64,000 nucleotides of DNA from Bifidobacterium boum (GCF_000741535.1 NZ_JGYQ01000007.1:434001-498000); one strand, 5' to 3'. Counted from the first letter of the stretch, positions 39,535 through 48,101 are shown. Notes: a model not told the origin generated them from the letters alone. Made by a program: numbers and translations.

Positions 39535-41199
39535 ATGGACGAAAACGCGATACACCAATGGCTCATCGATTGTTTCGGCCAAATCCAAGGGGAAATGGCC
39601 TGGCAGCAGCTTTCCCAGCTTCCGCAGGAGGTGCGCGACCAGCTGGCGCAACAGAATCCGGACAACCTGCCCAAACCCGATGAAGTACGCGCGATGATGA
39701 AAGCCTTCACCGAAGGCGGTCTCAACTCGCTGATGGATATGCAGCAGGCAGTCGACCGCGGGCCGATCAACGTGAAACTCGCCAGCACCATCGCGCTGGA
39801 GCGCGCCAACGATGAGGAATCCTGGCATACCGTCAACGCGCAGGATGCTGCAAGCGTCCGCCGTGCGGCAAGCGAAGCGAACCTGTGGCTTGACAGCGCG
39901 TGCGCTTTCGACCCGGCTCCCGGCGAACCCGACGTGCTGACGCGAGCCGATTGGGTCAACGGGACACTCAACTCATGGGCGACATTCGCGGCACCAGTCG
40001 CCTCGGCGATGAATGAGGCACTCGCCTCGGTTGTCTCCGAACGATTGGGCGACACGTTCGGCGGGGAAATCGCCGGCGTGTACGCAGGCCCCATTCCGAT
40101 ACCGATTCCTGACAATCTCAAGGATCCAGGCCAAATCGTCAAACTGCTGGCCAACACCTCATTCGCCATGCAGCTCGGCCACGCCGCTGGCGATCTGTCT
40201 CACGAAGTACGCGGCAGTTTCGATCAAAGCGTGCCGCTGCTCGGCAATCCGGCAGGCGGAATCATCGCGCAAAACGCCATTGAATATGCGCGCTCACTGG
40301 ACATCGACCAAAGTGAAGTGCTCGCGTTCCTCGCTTTGCAGGAGGAAGCACACGCACGCCTGTTCGCGGCCGTCCCATGGCTCATGCCACGTTTTGAAGC
40401 ACTGATCGGCAAGTATGCGCGTGGCACCCGCATCGACTTGGATGCGATGGAAGAACAGCTGCGTGACGCGCAAATCATGAATCCTGACTCCTTCTCCGGG
40501 GCTGTGAACCTGACCAACGTGGCCATTCCGGACACTCCGGAACAGCGTGAAGCGCTGTCAAGCCTCGAACGACTGCTCGCCGCAGTGGAAGGCTGGGTGG
40601 ATTGCGTCACGTGGAAAGCCGGCATGGCGCACCTGCCGCATCTTGACCAGTTGCGTGAGATGATGCGTCGTGAACGTGCCGTCGGCGGGGTTGCGCAACG
40701 CAGTTTCGAATCGCTGCTCGGCTTGCAGTTGCGCCCCAAGCGGCTGCGTGAGGCGGCTGACTTGTGGGCAAGTATCGACGCGCAATCCGGTATGGAGGAG
40801 CGCGACGCAAGATGGTCGCATCCTGATCTGTTGCCGCAACTGCCGAGCGAAACAGCAGCCCCGCACGCGGCATCGTCACACAGCGATACGCCCGCCGATA
40901 CGGCGACCGACGACACGCAGACCGCGTCCAGCATTGATTGGGATGCTGAATTGTCCAAACTGCTCGATGAGGATGCCCGGCAGCATGCAGAGTCCGAAAC
41001 CGGTGACAGCGCCAATGCCGGCGGCAGTGATGCCAGTGATATCAAAGCCAGCGATGCCAAAGCCGGCGGCAATACTCCGGCGCATGATGCCGGGAATTTG
41101 CGCAGCTCAGGCGATGCCGACAACACGAACGGCGGCGACGACGGCAAGCCCGGGCAGGAAGGTGAAACCGGCGCGGACGAGCCAGGCGAAAGCCGGTAG
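39535..41199 (+). CDS. DUF2342-family zinc-metalloprotease-like protein
   Basis: 554 residues. The actinobacterial DUF2342 core covers about 1-430, with GDLSHEVRGSFD and the motif LALQEEAHARLFAAVPWL. In place of HExxH it has QEEAH, as in the hydrolase branch of the family, where the first His is often replaced. The C-terminal 110 residues are acidic, Ala/Asp/Ser-rich and disordered. Start ATG 39535, AGG seven bases upstream. It ends in a strong hairpin shared with the convergent helicase gene. Biochemical activity not established for the family. Confidence 0.8.
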   Translation: MDENAIHQWLIDCFGQIQGEMAWQQLSQLPQEVRDQLAQQNPDNLPKPDEVRAMMKAFTEGGLNSLMDMQQAVDRGPINVKLASTIALERANDEESWHTVNAQDAASVRRAASEANLWLDSACAFDPAPGEPDVLTRADWVNGTLNSWATFAAPVASAMNEALASVVSERLGDTFGGEIAGVYAGPIPIPIPDNLKDPGQIVKLLANTSFAMQLGHAAGDLSHEVRGSFDQSVPLLGNPAGGIIAQNAIEYARSLDIDQSEVLAFLALQEEAHARLFAAVPWLMPRFEALIGKYARGTRIDLDAMEEQLRDAQIMNPDSFSGAVNLTNVAIPDTPEQREALSSLERLLAAVEGWVDCVTWKAGMAHLPHLDQLREMMRRERAVGGVAQRSFESLLGLQLRPKRLREAADLWASIDAQSGMEERDARWSHPDLLPQLPSETAAPHAASSHSDTPADTATDDTQTASSIDWDAELSKLLDEDARQHAESETGDSANAGGSDASDIKASDAKAGGNTPAHDAGNLRSSGDADNTNGGDDGKPGQEGETGADEPGESR

Positions 41200-41257
41200 T
41201 ACCGGCAATCCCCGGTAATTACGGCAGTTGACAGTACCGTACAGCCGACCATCCCAC

Positions 41258-41289
41258 AAGGCGCAGGGCACCATGATGCCCTGCGCCTT
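41258..41289. terminator. 13-bp bidirectional hairpin
   Basis: AAGGCGCAGGGCA (41258-41270) pairs perfectly with 41277-41289; 6-nt loop. Between convergent genes, with A and T on either flank. Confidence 0.85.
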
Positions 41290-41296
41290 CAGTATG

Positions 41297-42817
41297 TCAC
41301 GCAAGGAACCGGCTGGGGCGACGCCTCACCCCGCTGCCATTGGACTGACGGTCCGCGAATGACAAGTGCAGCGTATCCTCCGCACGCGTCACCCCCACAT
41401 ACATCAATCGACGCTCCTCCTCAAGCGCCTCCCCCGGCGCCGGCGAACCATACGGCAGCAGTCCCTCGGAACATCCGATAAGAAACACATGCTTGAACTC
41501 CAAACCCTTCGACGCATGAATCGTGGACACGGTCACCGCACCCTTCGTGCCCGCAATCCCCAGCGCTTCAAGCATCGCCGCCTTCTCCTGAGCGTCATCG
41601 GCAAGCGAAGAAGCCTGCCAGCCCGCGTCACGACGGACACGAAAACGGACACCCTGCGCACGCAACGCCGCACACACCGGCTGCTGCTGCGCGTTGATCC
41701 TGGACAGGACCGCGATATCCGACGCCGGTACGCCTTGGGCGATCAGCCGGGCGATACGCGTGGCAACCCCCTGCGCCTCCTGCTCATCATCAGCATATCG
41801 CGTGCTCGCCACACGTGAACCGTCACCACGGCCGGATTCCAAGCGCAAATAATCCCCACGCTCCGGCGAAGCGGCAAGCACACGGCTGGCATATCCGACA
41901 ATCTGCGGCGTAGAACGGTAATCCGTACGCAAACTGATATCAGCGGCGACCGGAGCGAACTCCCGTGTGAAATGCAGCAGATCATAGCTACTTGCCCCGG
42001 CGAACGAGTAAATCGTCTGCGCAGGATCGCCCACCACACAAATATTGCGGTTATCCCCCAGCCAGCGGGTCAACAGGCGATGCTGCAACGGTGAGACATC
42101 CTGGTATTCGTCAACCGTCAGCCAGCGGATCGACGAGCGGATGATGCGAGCAGCATCAGCATCATCATCAATGACATGGCACACCATGAGCAGGATATCG
42201 TTGAAATCAATCTCCCCTTTCGAAGATTTTTCAATCTCATACGCGGTATACACGTCGGCAAACTGTCCGGCCTCCAAACCGATAGGCGGGCGGCGGCCGA
42301 CCGCGGCGCACACTCGTGCATAATCGTCCGGAGCGACAAGCTGAACCTTACACCAGTTGATTTCAGCAAGCACATCACGCACTGCGGCGGACCCCGTCTG
42401 AGACGGGTCAAGCCCTTCAGGATTAATCGTGCGGCGCAACGCATTCGCCGTCAGCTCGTGGGGACGATTGGTGACATGCGGGAACGGAGCCTCACCGCAC
42501 ACGTCAGGCCACACCCGACGAAGCTGGTGGAGAGCCGCCGAATGAAACGTCGCGGCAGTGACCTGATCGCCCACCCCGAGAGAAGCAAGTCTGGCGCGCA
42601 TTTCAGCCGCCGCCTTGACCGAGAAGGTGACCGCGAGCACGCCGCGGGCATCCCACACACCCGACGTGCACGCATACGCGATACGCCGGGTGATGGTGCG
42701 CGTCTTACCGGCGCCAGCGCATGCCACAATCCGTACAGGCCCCTCAAGTGTCGTCGCGGCTTGACGCTGCGCGTCATCCAACCCGGCAAGCACATCATCG
42801 TCAACCGTCTCATCCAT
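41297..42817 (-). CDS. UvrD/Rep-family DNA helicase, short form
   Basis: SF1A 3'-5' helicase. 506 residues: Q-motif LDDAQRQAAT, Walker A ACAGAGKTRT (about 33-42), motif Ia TFSVKAAAEMRARL, Walker B/motif II TVDEYQDVSPLQ, motif III GDPAQTIYSFAGA, motif IV region LRTDYRSTPQIV, motif V VSTIHASKGLEFKHVFLIG, motif VI YVGVTRAEDTLHLSF. Complete motor, but shorter than UvrD (about 700), with trimmed 1B/2B insertions and no HRDC domain as found in actinobacterial UvrD2. Start ATG 42817, no obvious ribosome site. Cysteines are few, so no FeS. Role in repair inferred. Confidence 0.92.
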   Translation of the reverse strand: MDETVDDDVLAGLDDAQRQAATTLEGPVRIVACAGAGKTRTITRRIAYACTSGVWDARGVLAVTFSVKAAAEMRARLASLGVGDQVTAATFHSAALHQLRRVWPDVCGEAPFPHVTNRPHELTANALRRTINPEGLDPSQTGSAAVRDVLAEINWCKVQLVAPDDYARVCAAVGRRPPIGLEAGQFADVYTAYEIEKSSKGEIDFNDILLMVCHVIDDDADAARIIRSSIRWLTVDEYQDVSPLQHRLLTRWLGDNRNICVVGDPAQTIYSFAGASSYDLLHFTREFAPVAADISLRTDYRSTPQIVGYASRVLAASPERGDYLRLESGRGDGSRVASTRYADDEQEAQGVATRIARLIAQGVPASDIAVLSRINAQQQPVCAALRAQGVRFRVRRDAGWQASSLADDAQEKAAMLEALGIAGTKGAVTVSTIHASKGLEFKHVFLIGCSEGLLPYGSPAPGEALEEERRLMYVGVTRAEDTLHLSFADRQSNGSGVRRRPSRFLA

Positions 42818-42869
42818 ATTTCGCTATTGTGTCAGCCGGCACGGCTTGACGCAAACCGGCTGAAGGTCC

Positions 42870-43130
42870 GTGGGAAGCGGGCGGGAGGGGTGCAGTGGGG
42901 GTGCGGGGTAGACGGGAGCACGTGAGGTATGAGAGAAGCGGGAGATGAGGGAGGTGAGGTGAGGAATAGGGGGTGTGAGAGGTGTGCAGAGTGCGCGGGT
43001 GCAGAGCGTGGGATGCGGAGTGTGAGGAGTGTTGAGGGGGTGAGGGGTGGGAGGAGGGGGGTGAGGATGCGGGGTGTGAAGAGTGAGAGGATGTGCGTGG
43101 TGTGGGGCAAGTGGGAACGAATGCTTGGGA
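42870..43130 (+). repeat. G-rich, C-poor strand with quadruplex motif
   Basis: Plus strand is dominated by G with A and T; I count about 13 C in 42901-43100. Recurrent GAGG/GTGAGG words. At 43036-43061 four G-runs (5, 4, 3 and 6) are separated by 3, 1 and 4 bases, a strong G-quadruplex pattern. Minus-strand RNA would be C-rich and G-poor, like a Rho entry site. Confidence 0.75.
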
Positions 43131-43264
43131 TGCGCGAATCGTACTTGACGGCGTGTCGCGTATGACAGCTGCTGTGCGTGGGATTTCTGTGCTTGAGGCT
43201 TCCGTATGCGGGATTGCCGCTTAAACACGGGGTCGCCGTGCGCGGGCTTCCGTGCCGATCGCGG

Positions 43265-43505
43265 GAGATTACTGCGAACGGGTTGTATCGAGAATAAAGT
43301 CCCGTGGTTTCACGGGAGTTTATCGCCGATTGGCGGATTGCGCGACATCCTCCCGAAAACGGCTTCACAGGCGCAATCCAAGAACCGCGCGATTTCAACG
43401 TTCCCGTTGGGAGAACTGTCGCGACGGCACGGAATCTCGATAACCTCCCGCGCAGATTGCGGAAGAACAGCGCCGAATCAGGAAATCGCCAAATTCTCCC
43501 ACATA
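43265..43505 (-). repeat. Hairpin-rich dispersed repeat, copy B (inverted)
   Basis: Reverse complement of copy A (37515-37756) with scattered substitutions. The third hairpin is complete here (TCCCGTG with CACGGGA), whereas copy A has a mismatch. The two copies face each other 5.5 kb apart. Confidence 0.8.
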
Positions 43506-43569
43506 AACGCCACCATACAAGCCGCTCCATTCGGGCTCCCGTTCACACCCGACACCTAACAGCCCGATG

Positions 43570-43807
43570 TGTGAGCCAAACCTCACAAAACGATACCTCG
43601 ACCCGCCAAAAACACCGATCCCGGCCACCACACCCGCCACCGTGTGAGCCAATCCTCACAAACCGACACCCACACCGACCGAATCGGCGCACGCACCACA
43701 ACCCAACCCGCCACCGTGTGGGCCAAACCTCACAAAGTGACGGTCGGCCAGACCGAACCACCGCCACAGGAACGTCACAACCGCCACCGTGTGAGCCAAA
43801 CCTCACA
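43570..43807. repeat. Four-copy TGTGAG-N6-CTCACA array, 73-74 bp period
   Basis: Cores at 43570, 43643, 43717 and 43790 (18 bp each; the third has TGTGGG). The last three share a longer left flank CCGCCACCG, and most are followed by GTGAC or GAC, giving a unit of about 35 bp and intervals of about 38 bp of unrelated sequence. Related pair at 2892-2981. Located just upstream of the phosphotransferase-like gene. Repeats are too diverged and no cas genes exist here, so I do not call CRISPR. Confidence 0.8.
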
Positions 43808-43944
43808 GGTGACCCATCGGGCAGTGGCGCAACCATGCATCGGGATTTCTTTCTGCACGGAATACGCTCGCGAGAAGCGACACTGACATCCCGAAATACC
43901 GTGTACGGCTCGATTCAGGCGAATCCCTGTATTACTGTGGAACT

Positions 43945-45909
43945 GTGAATCAGCGAAGCGATCTTATGCTGGCGGCCTTGGCATCAGCCGTCATGCCGGA
44001 CATTTCCGTGGCGGGCGTACGAGCCAGCGACCAGGGCAATGCCACCGATGAAACCAGAGGTATCGACCATGCCGTTGTTCAAGACGCCTCCGGGCGTTTG
44101 TACGACGTCCATGCCAGCGACACTGATGCCGGACGCAAGCATCTACGCGGACGCATCAAAGCAGCGCAAGCGTTGCAGCGGGCGAAGGAGCCTGCCGCCC
44201 TGGGCTTCGCCATCGACCAGGTTCTCGCCAGTTCAGCCGGCGACGACCCGCACGGTCCGACCGGAACCACCGCGGTCATGATCGCGCCCCACCGCGAAGG
44301 CACCGCCCGTCCACTGGATTTGCTGACTTTGGATGATTGCGCGAGCATCGGCACGGCCATCGGGGCGATTCACCGACTCAACCCGGCGTTCATCCAGCGC
44401 GAACACTACCCCGTGTATGCAACCGGACAGATCAGAGCCCAACTGGTCGCCTGGATCAAACGGCTGCGTCAAGCCGGGCATATCCCGCCGGAAATCACAT
44501 CCAGCTGGACCGCAGTGTTGGATACTGACGGATTATGGTCGTTCTCCACATGTCTGGTCCACGGTGGTTTCCATGACGGTGACGTCCTGTTCTCCGGTTC
44601 AACCATTACCGCAGTCACCAACTGGCAGGACATGCAAATCAATGATCCTGCGCGTGATCTCGCGTGGATTTTCAGCAAACTCGACGAATCGCATCGCAAC
44701 GCGGTACTGTCGGCGTACGGGCGCATGCTCGGTTCACGCCTTGACGACCTGATCATGCTGCGCGCCAACCTGTGGCTGCAAATGGAGCAGGTCGGTGAGT
44801 TCATCCAAGCGTTGAGTGACGCAGACAGCCAGAAAATCATCCAGTTCAAAGCCCAGGTCGAGCGTCTCGCCCACCAGCTGAGCCTTGCCACGGATTCCCG
44901 TTCAACCGCGGCGTCCATGCACCGCTCGGGAGCCAAGCCGCCAAGCACCATCACCGTAGGCACGCTGCTGGATGCCGGTGAGCGGCGCAATGCGCAACGC
45001 CGTGAAGAGGAGCGTCGCCAAGCGACTGAACGTCAGGGCAGTGATGACACCAACGCCGGGGCGTCCGATCAGACCAATGAAACCGATCGCACCGGTTCCG
45101 CCAACATCGCGCAGGCTGGTCACCGTGAGGGCGTGGAGGCTGATGATTCAACGGCAAGCCGCCCGGTGCAAGCCCATGCCGGCGACCATCATGATGAGCC
45201 GACAATTGCGATCAAACCGCCAAGTTTCAGCATTCGCGGTATCCATCTGGGTCGTGGTCGCGTCTCGCAGGATGCTGCGGATGGACGTGACGATACGAAG
45301 AGTTCGACGATTGCCGCGGCTTCGGAGCGTTCCGGGCATCCACAAAGGCAGGATGGGCATCCGATTCCACGAACCGCGCAATCGGCGCAATTCCCGGTCC
45401 AACAGCTCACCTCTCCCGCACGTGAGGGGGTGCGTCAGACCGATGCCGCATCATCTCAGACGCATAGCGCCGCCACCGCGGATACCGCCACGAAGAATGA
45501 TGCCACGCATGGGCAGGCGTATATCGAAGCGCAAGTCAGAGTAAAAGCCGAAGGTCGTGACGAGGCGGAAGCGTTCCAGGATAGTGAGGCGGAAACCGTC
45601 GCGTTCCGGGCGACGCAGCATACCGACGGTCATGATGATGGAGCCGGCACCGAGCATGCGCCGGAAACCATTCTGATTCCACTGCTTGAGCGTGAGGAGC
45701 AGGCGATGCGGGATGCGCGCAAGAACTTGGAAGCGTCGAAGCATCAGAGCGAAACGCATGATACGCGCGATGCGCAAGCCACTGATGCTGCTCACGCGGA
45801 CGCTGGCGGGACCGGTTCCGCCAGCGACACTGACACCGACGCGAACGGTGATACGAACGCCACCGAGCAACCCGGCGAGCAGCCCGATGACACCACGCCG
45901 AAAGCGTAA
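43945..45909 (+). CDS. Phosphotransferase (APH)-fold protein with degenerate active site and acidic tail
   Basis: 654 residues. The first 310 follow the aminoglycoside-phosphotransferase layout: VVQDASGRLYDVHASD (N-lobe), IGTAIGAIHRLNP, then the catalytic-loop equivalent VHGGFHDGDVLF and metal-loop equivalent AVTNWQDMQINDPARDLAW. In active kinases these read HGDxHxxN and D-(W/F)-x. Here the catalytic Asp is Gly, the Asn is Asp and the metal Asp is Asn, so catalysis is doubtful. The rest is a long Thr/Asp/Ala/Glu/His-rich disordered tail. GTG at 43945 may be leaderless (TATTAC nine bases upstream); ATG seven codons in is an alternative. Possible pseudokinase-type regulator or binding protein. 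Confidence 0.75.
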   Translation: MNQRSDLMLAALASAVMPDISVAGVRASDQGNATDETRGIDHAVVQDASGRLYDVHASDTDAGRKHLRGRIKAAQALQRAKEPAALGFAIDQVLASSAGDDPHGPTGTTAVMIAPHREGTARPLDLLTLDDCASIGTAIGAIHRLNPAFIQREHYPVYATGQIRAQLVAWIKRLRQAGHIPPEITSSWTAVLDTDGLWSFSTCLVHGGFHDGDVLFSGSTITAVTNWQDMQINDPARDLAWIFSKLDESHRNAVLSAYGRMLGSRLDDLIMLRANLWLQMEQVGEFIQALSDADSQKIIQFKAQVERLAHQLSLATDSRSTAASMHRSGAKPPSTITVGTLLDAGERRNAQRREEERRQATERQGSDDTNAGASDQTNETDRTGSANIAQAGHREGVEADDSTASRPVQAHAGDHHDEPTIAIKPPSFSIRGIHLGRGRVSQDAADGRDDTKSSTIAAASERSGHPQRQDGHPIPRTAQSAQFPVQQLTSPAREGVRQTDAASSQTHSAATADTATKNDATHGQAYIEAQVRVKAEGRDEAEAFQDSEAETVAFRATQHTDGHDDGAGTEHAPETILIPLLEREEQAMRDARKNLEASKHQSETHDTRDAQATDAAHADAGGTGSASDTDTDANGDTNATEQPGEQPDDTTPKA

Positions 45910-46017
45910 CACGCATCCGGTGGGCACAATAGAAACATCGATTCAGCAGACACACGCCGTGCATACGATTGCACACGCATCGCCCGCACGGCACAGCCTC
46001 TAACGACAGGAGCAACA

Positions 46018-46242
46018 ATGGATATCGAGCTGGGAATCCAGAACGTGGCGCGTCCGGTGAGCTTCACCTCCGACGACACCGCCGAACATGTCAGCGCCAT
46101 CATCGATGACGCGGTGGCGAATGGCAAAATCATCGACTTGGTGGATACCAAGGGACGGCATATCGTCGTCCCCGGTGCAGCACTCGGCTACGCGCTGATC
46201 GGTTCGGAAACCAAGCATGCGGTCGGATTCGGCGCGCTGTGA
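46018..46242 (+). CDS. DUF3107 family protein
   Basis: 74-residue actinobacterial protein of unknown function. Pattern MDIELGIQNVARPVSF, then SAIIDDAVANG, then LVDTKGRHIVVPGAALGYALIG. Good ribosome site (CAGGAG) before ATG 46018. Followed by a hairpin terminator. Confidence 0.92.
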   Translation: MDIELGIQNVARPVSFTSDDTAEHVSAIIDDAVANGKIIDLVDTKGRHIVVPGAALGYALIGSETKHAVGFGAL

Positions 46243-46281
46243 GCCACTAACCGCGTGAATCCGCGACGGTAATACATACAA

Positions 46282-46316
46282 AACGCCCGGCTACTGGTGA
46301 TACCAGACCGGGCGTT
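46282..46316. terminator. Nested hairpin between convergent genes
   Basis: AACGCCCGG (46282-46290) pairs with CCGGGCGTT (46308-46316), with an inner CTGGT/ACCAG stem. Confidence 0.8.
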
Positions 46317-46398
46317 GCCGTATCCGCCAGCATGCCGCCGGACGCGTCGCATCGTATGTCCCGACGCACGACGCGACGCGATCGCCGGCATGGCGGTG

Positions 46399-47292
46399 TC
46401 AGCGTGGCAGAATCGGCGGGATGGCGCCCCGTTCGATAATGCATGCGACGGTGTCATCATCAGTCAGATTCTCACCCAACTTGTTCGGTTTGCCTCCCTT
46501 GCCATGCCAGTCAGACCCGCCGGTGACCAGCAGGTTATGGCGGCGGGCGAGCGCGAGCAAACGTTCACGCTGCTGCGGCGGATTGCCGCGATGCCACACT
46601 TCCAAACCGTCAAGCCCAGCATCAATCAACGTTTCGATGTCCGCGTCAGACAGCAGCCTGCGATTGCGGCTCGGATCACCGGCATGGGCGATAACGCTCA
46701 CTCCCCCGGCCTGACGAAACGCACGCACCACATCAGCGGCATCCGGCGACGGGGTCGGAATGTAATACGGGCTACGAGAGCCGACTGCCCCGGCAAACGC
46801 GGCGGAACGATCCGGGTAGGCGCCGGCGGCGACCAGCGCATCAGCGATATGCGGACGACCGACCGTCGTCTCATCGCCTTCGCGAATCTGCGCGAGCACA
46901 TCATCCCACGTAATCGGATAATCCTTCGAAATCAGTTCGACCATGCGTTTGGTGCGTGCGAGACGGGCAGCACGCAGCGAAGCGAACAAGTCGACGATAC
47001 GCGCATCGCACGGATCATACTGGTAGGCAAGCATGTGCACGGATATGCCGGAAGCGTCCGCGGTCACTTCAGTGCCGCGAATCAACGGCAACCGATATCG
47101 TTCGGCCGCCTTCACGGCATCGGCCCATCCTGCGGTCGTGTCATGGTCAGCGATGGCCACTCCGTGCAGGCCGCACTCGTAGGCTTCACGAACCATATCA
47201 TCAGGCGTCTGGCGGCCATCGGAGAACACCGTGTGGCAGTGCAAATCCCATCCGGCGGACGGCGGAGCATCGGGAATACGCGCAAGAGTCAT
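46399..47292 (-). CDS. PHP-domain phosphoesterase
   Basis: 297 residues. WDLHCHTVFSDGRQTPDDMV gives the HxH motif and D; GVAIADHDTTAGW, RGTEVTAD, and the C-terminal GLEVWHRGNPPQQ and VTGGSDWHGKG supply the remaining metal ligands. This is the PHP branch that includes nucleoside 3',5'-bisphosphate phosphatase/5'-3' exonuclease RNase AM. The insertion after TVGRPHIADALV is typical. Start ATG 47292 is fixed by a leaderless-type promoter six bases upstream. The longer frame to 47523 would overlap the divergent VKOR gene. Confidence 0.9.
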   Translation of the reverse strand: MTLARIPDAPPSAGWDLHCHTVFSDGRQTPDDMVREAYECGLHGVAIADHDTTAGWADAVKAAERYRLPLIRGTEVTADASGISVHMLAYQYDPCDARIVDLFASLRAARLARTKRMVELISKDYPITWDDVLAQIREGDETTVGRPHIADALVAAGAYPDRSAAFAGAVGSRSPYYIPTPSPDAADVVRAFRQAGGVSVIAHAGDPSRNRRLLSDADIETLIDAGLDGLEVWHRGNPPQQRERLLALARRHNLLVTGGSDWHGKGGKPNKLGENLTDDDTVACIIERGAIPPILPR

Positions 47293-47298
47293 ACGACC

Positions 47299-47328
47299 AT
47301 CGTAAGCTGATTCAAGAACACCGGTCAA
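47299..47328 (-). promoter_or_regulatory. Leaderless promoter of the PHP gene
   Basis: On the minus strand TTGACC (-35), 18 bp, TACGAT (-10), 6 nt, ATG. Transcription would start at or within a base of the ATG. No Shine-Dalgarno. Confidence 0.75.
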
Positions 47329-47420
47329 CGACACGCGCAGAGGCGTGGCACGAGGCGGCGGAAATACACCGCCCGGCTCGGACACCGGCGTCGGCATGAT
47401 TTGGCTAGAAAGGCAGCATC

Positions 47421-48101
47421 GTGAGCGAACGTACACCAGCAGACACCACACCACCGCAGACAAGCCAGCAGCGACAAAACGCCTCAGACCCGGCGCTTCC
47501 CGGCTGGCGACACGGCAGCACATGGACCTACCTGATTATGCTGCTCGCCTCTGCGGCGGCTCTGTTTGTCTCATTCATGCTGTCTGCGGAAACGCTTCGC
47601 CTGGCACGCAAACCGAACCAGCTGCTCGCCTGCGATATCAACAGTGTGCTCTCCTGCTCCGATGTCGCCAAATCCTGGCAGGCGGAACTCGTGAAACTCG
47701 GCGATTTGAGTTTCCCGAACGCGTTCTTCGGTATTGCGGCGGAAAGCGTGTTCGTCACCATCGCGGTGATCGGGCTCGCACGAGTGCGCGTACCCCGGTG
47801 GTTCGCCACCTGCACGTGGCTTGGTGGGTTTGCCGCGCTGCTGTTCTCCTATTGGCTGACCGTGCAATCCCTGTTCGTTATCAGGGCGTTGTGCCCGTGG
47901 TGCTTGGGACTGATGTTCTCGACCACCATCCAGTTCATGGCGTTGAGCCACGCGACCGTCACCGTGCAGGATATTGCGCATGACCGCCGCGGCCTGCGCA
48001 CGTATTACCGGTTGAATTACGATCTGATGGTCGATGTTGTGTGGCTGCTCGCCATTATCGCCGTGATCCTGGTGAAGGACGGCAGCGCGATCTTCCAGTG
48101 A
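47421..48101 (+). CDS. Vitamin K epoxide reductase (VKOR) family protein
   Basis: Membrane quinone-linked thiol oxidase, the actinobacterial counterpart of DsbB. 226 residues with four to five helices. Loop cysteines C71 and C79 (CDINSVLSC), active-site CPWC at 158-161, and the conserved Ser/Thr in LSFPNAFFG. The N-terminal 30 residues are disordered. GTG start at 47421 with AAAGG eight bases upstream. A DsbA-type partner is not encoded next to it. The disulfide-containing pilins of this window are plausible clients of such a pathway. Confidence 0.93.
   Translation: MSERTPADTTPPQTSQQRQNASDPALPGWRHGSTWTYLIMLLASAAALFVSFMLSAETLRLARKPNQLLACDINSVLSCSDVAKSWQAELVKLGDLSFPNAFFGIAAESVFVTIAVIGLARVRVPRWFATCTWLGGFAALLFSYWLTVQSLFVIRALCPWCLGLMFSTTIQFMALSHATVTVQDIAHDRRGLRTYYRLNYDLMVDVVWLLAIIAVILVKDGSAIFQ

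Larger units (their letters stand above)
42818..43944. other. 1.1-kb composite intergenic region
   Basis: Holds in order a G-rich strand (about 42870-43130), repeat copy B (43265-43505), and the four-copy palindrome array (43570-43807). A minus-strand frame 42832-43530 crosses the first two, but its text is low-complexity Pro/His and the DNA repeat itself, so I do not call a gene. Confidence 0.7.

Noticed and set aside
42832-43530. 232-residue minus-strand frame sharing protein text with a frame at 37497-37886
   Set aside because: The similarity comes from the DNA repeat, present in several frames at once; the remainder is low-complexity Pro/His from the G-rich strand.
43570-43807. CRISPR array
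   Set aside because: Repeats vary at many positions, the conserved core is only 18 bp, there are four copies, and no cas gene or leader is visible.
43570-43807. CRP/cAMP operator sites
   Set aside because: Half-sites TGTGA and TCACA are 8 bp apart rather than 6, and the sites are multimeric arrays rather than promoter-proximal singles.
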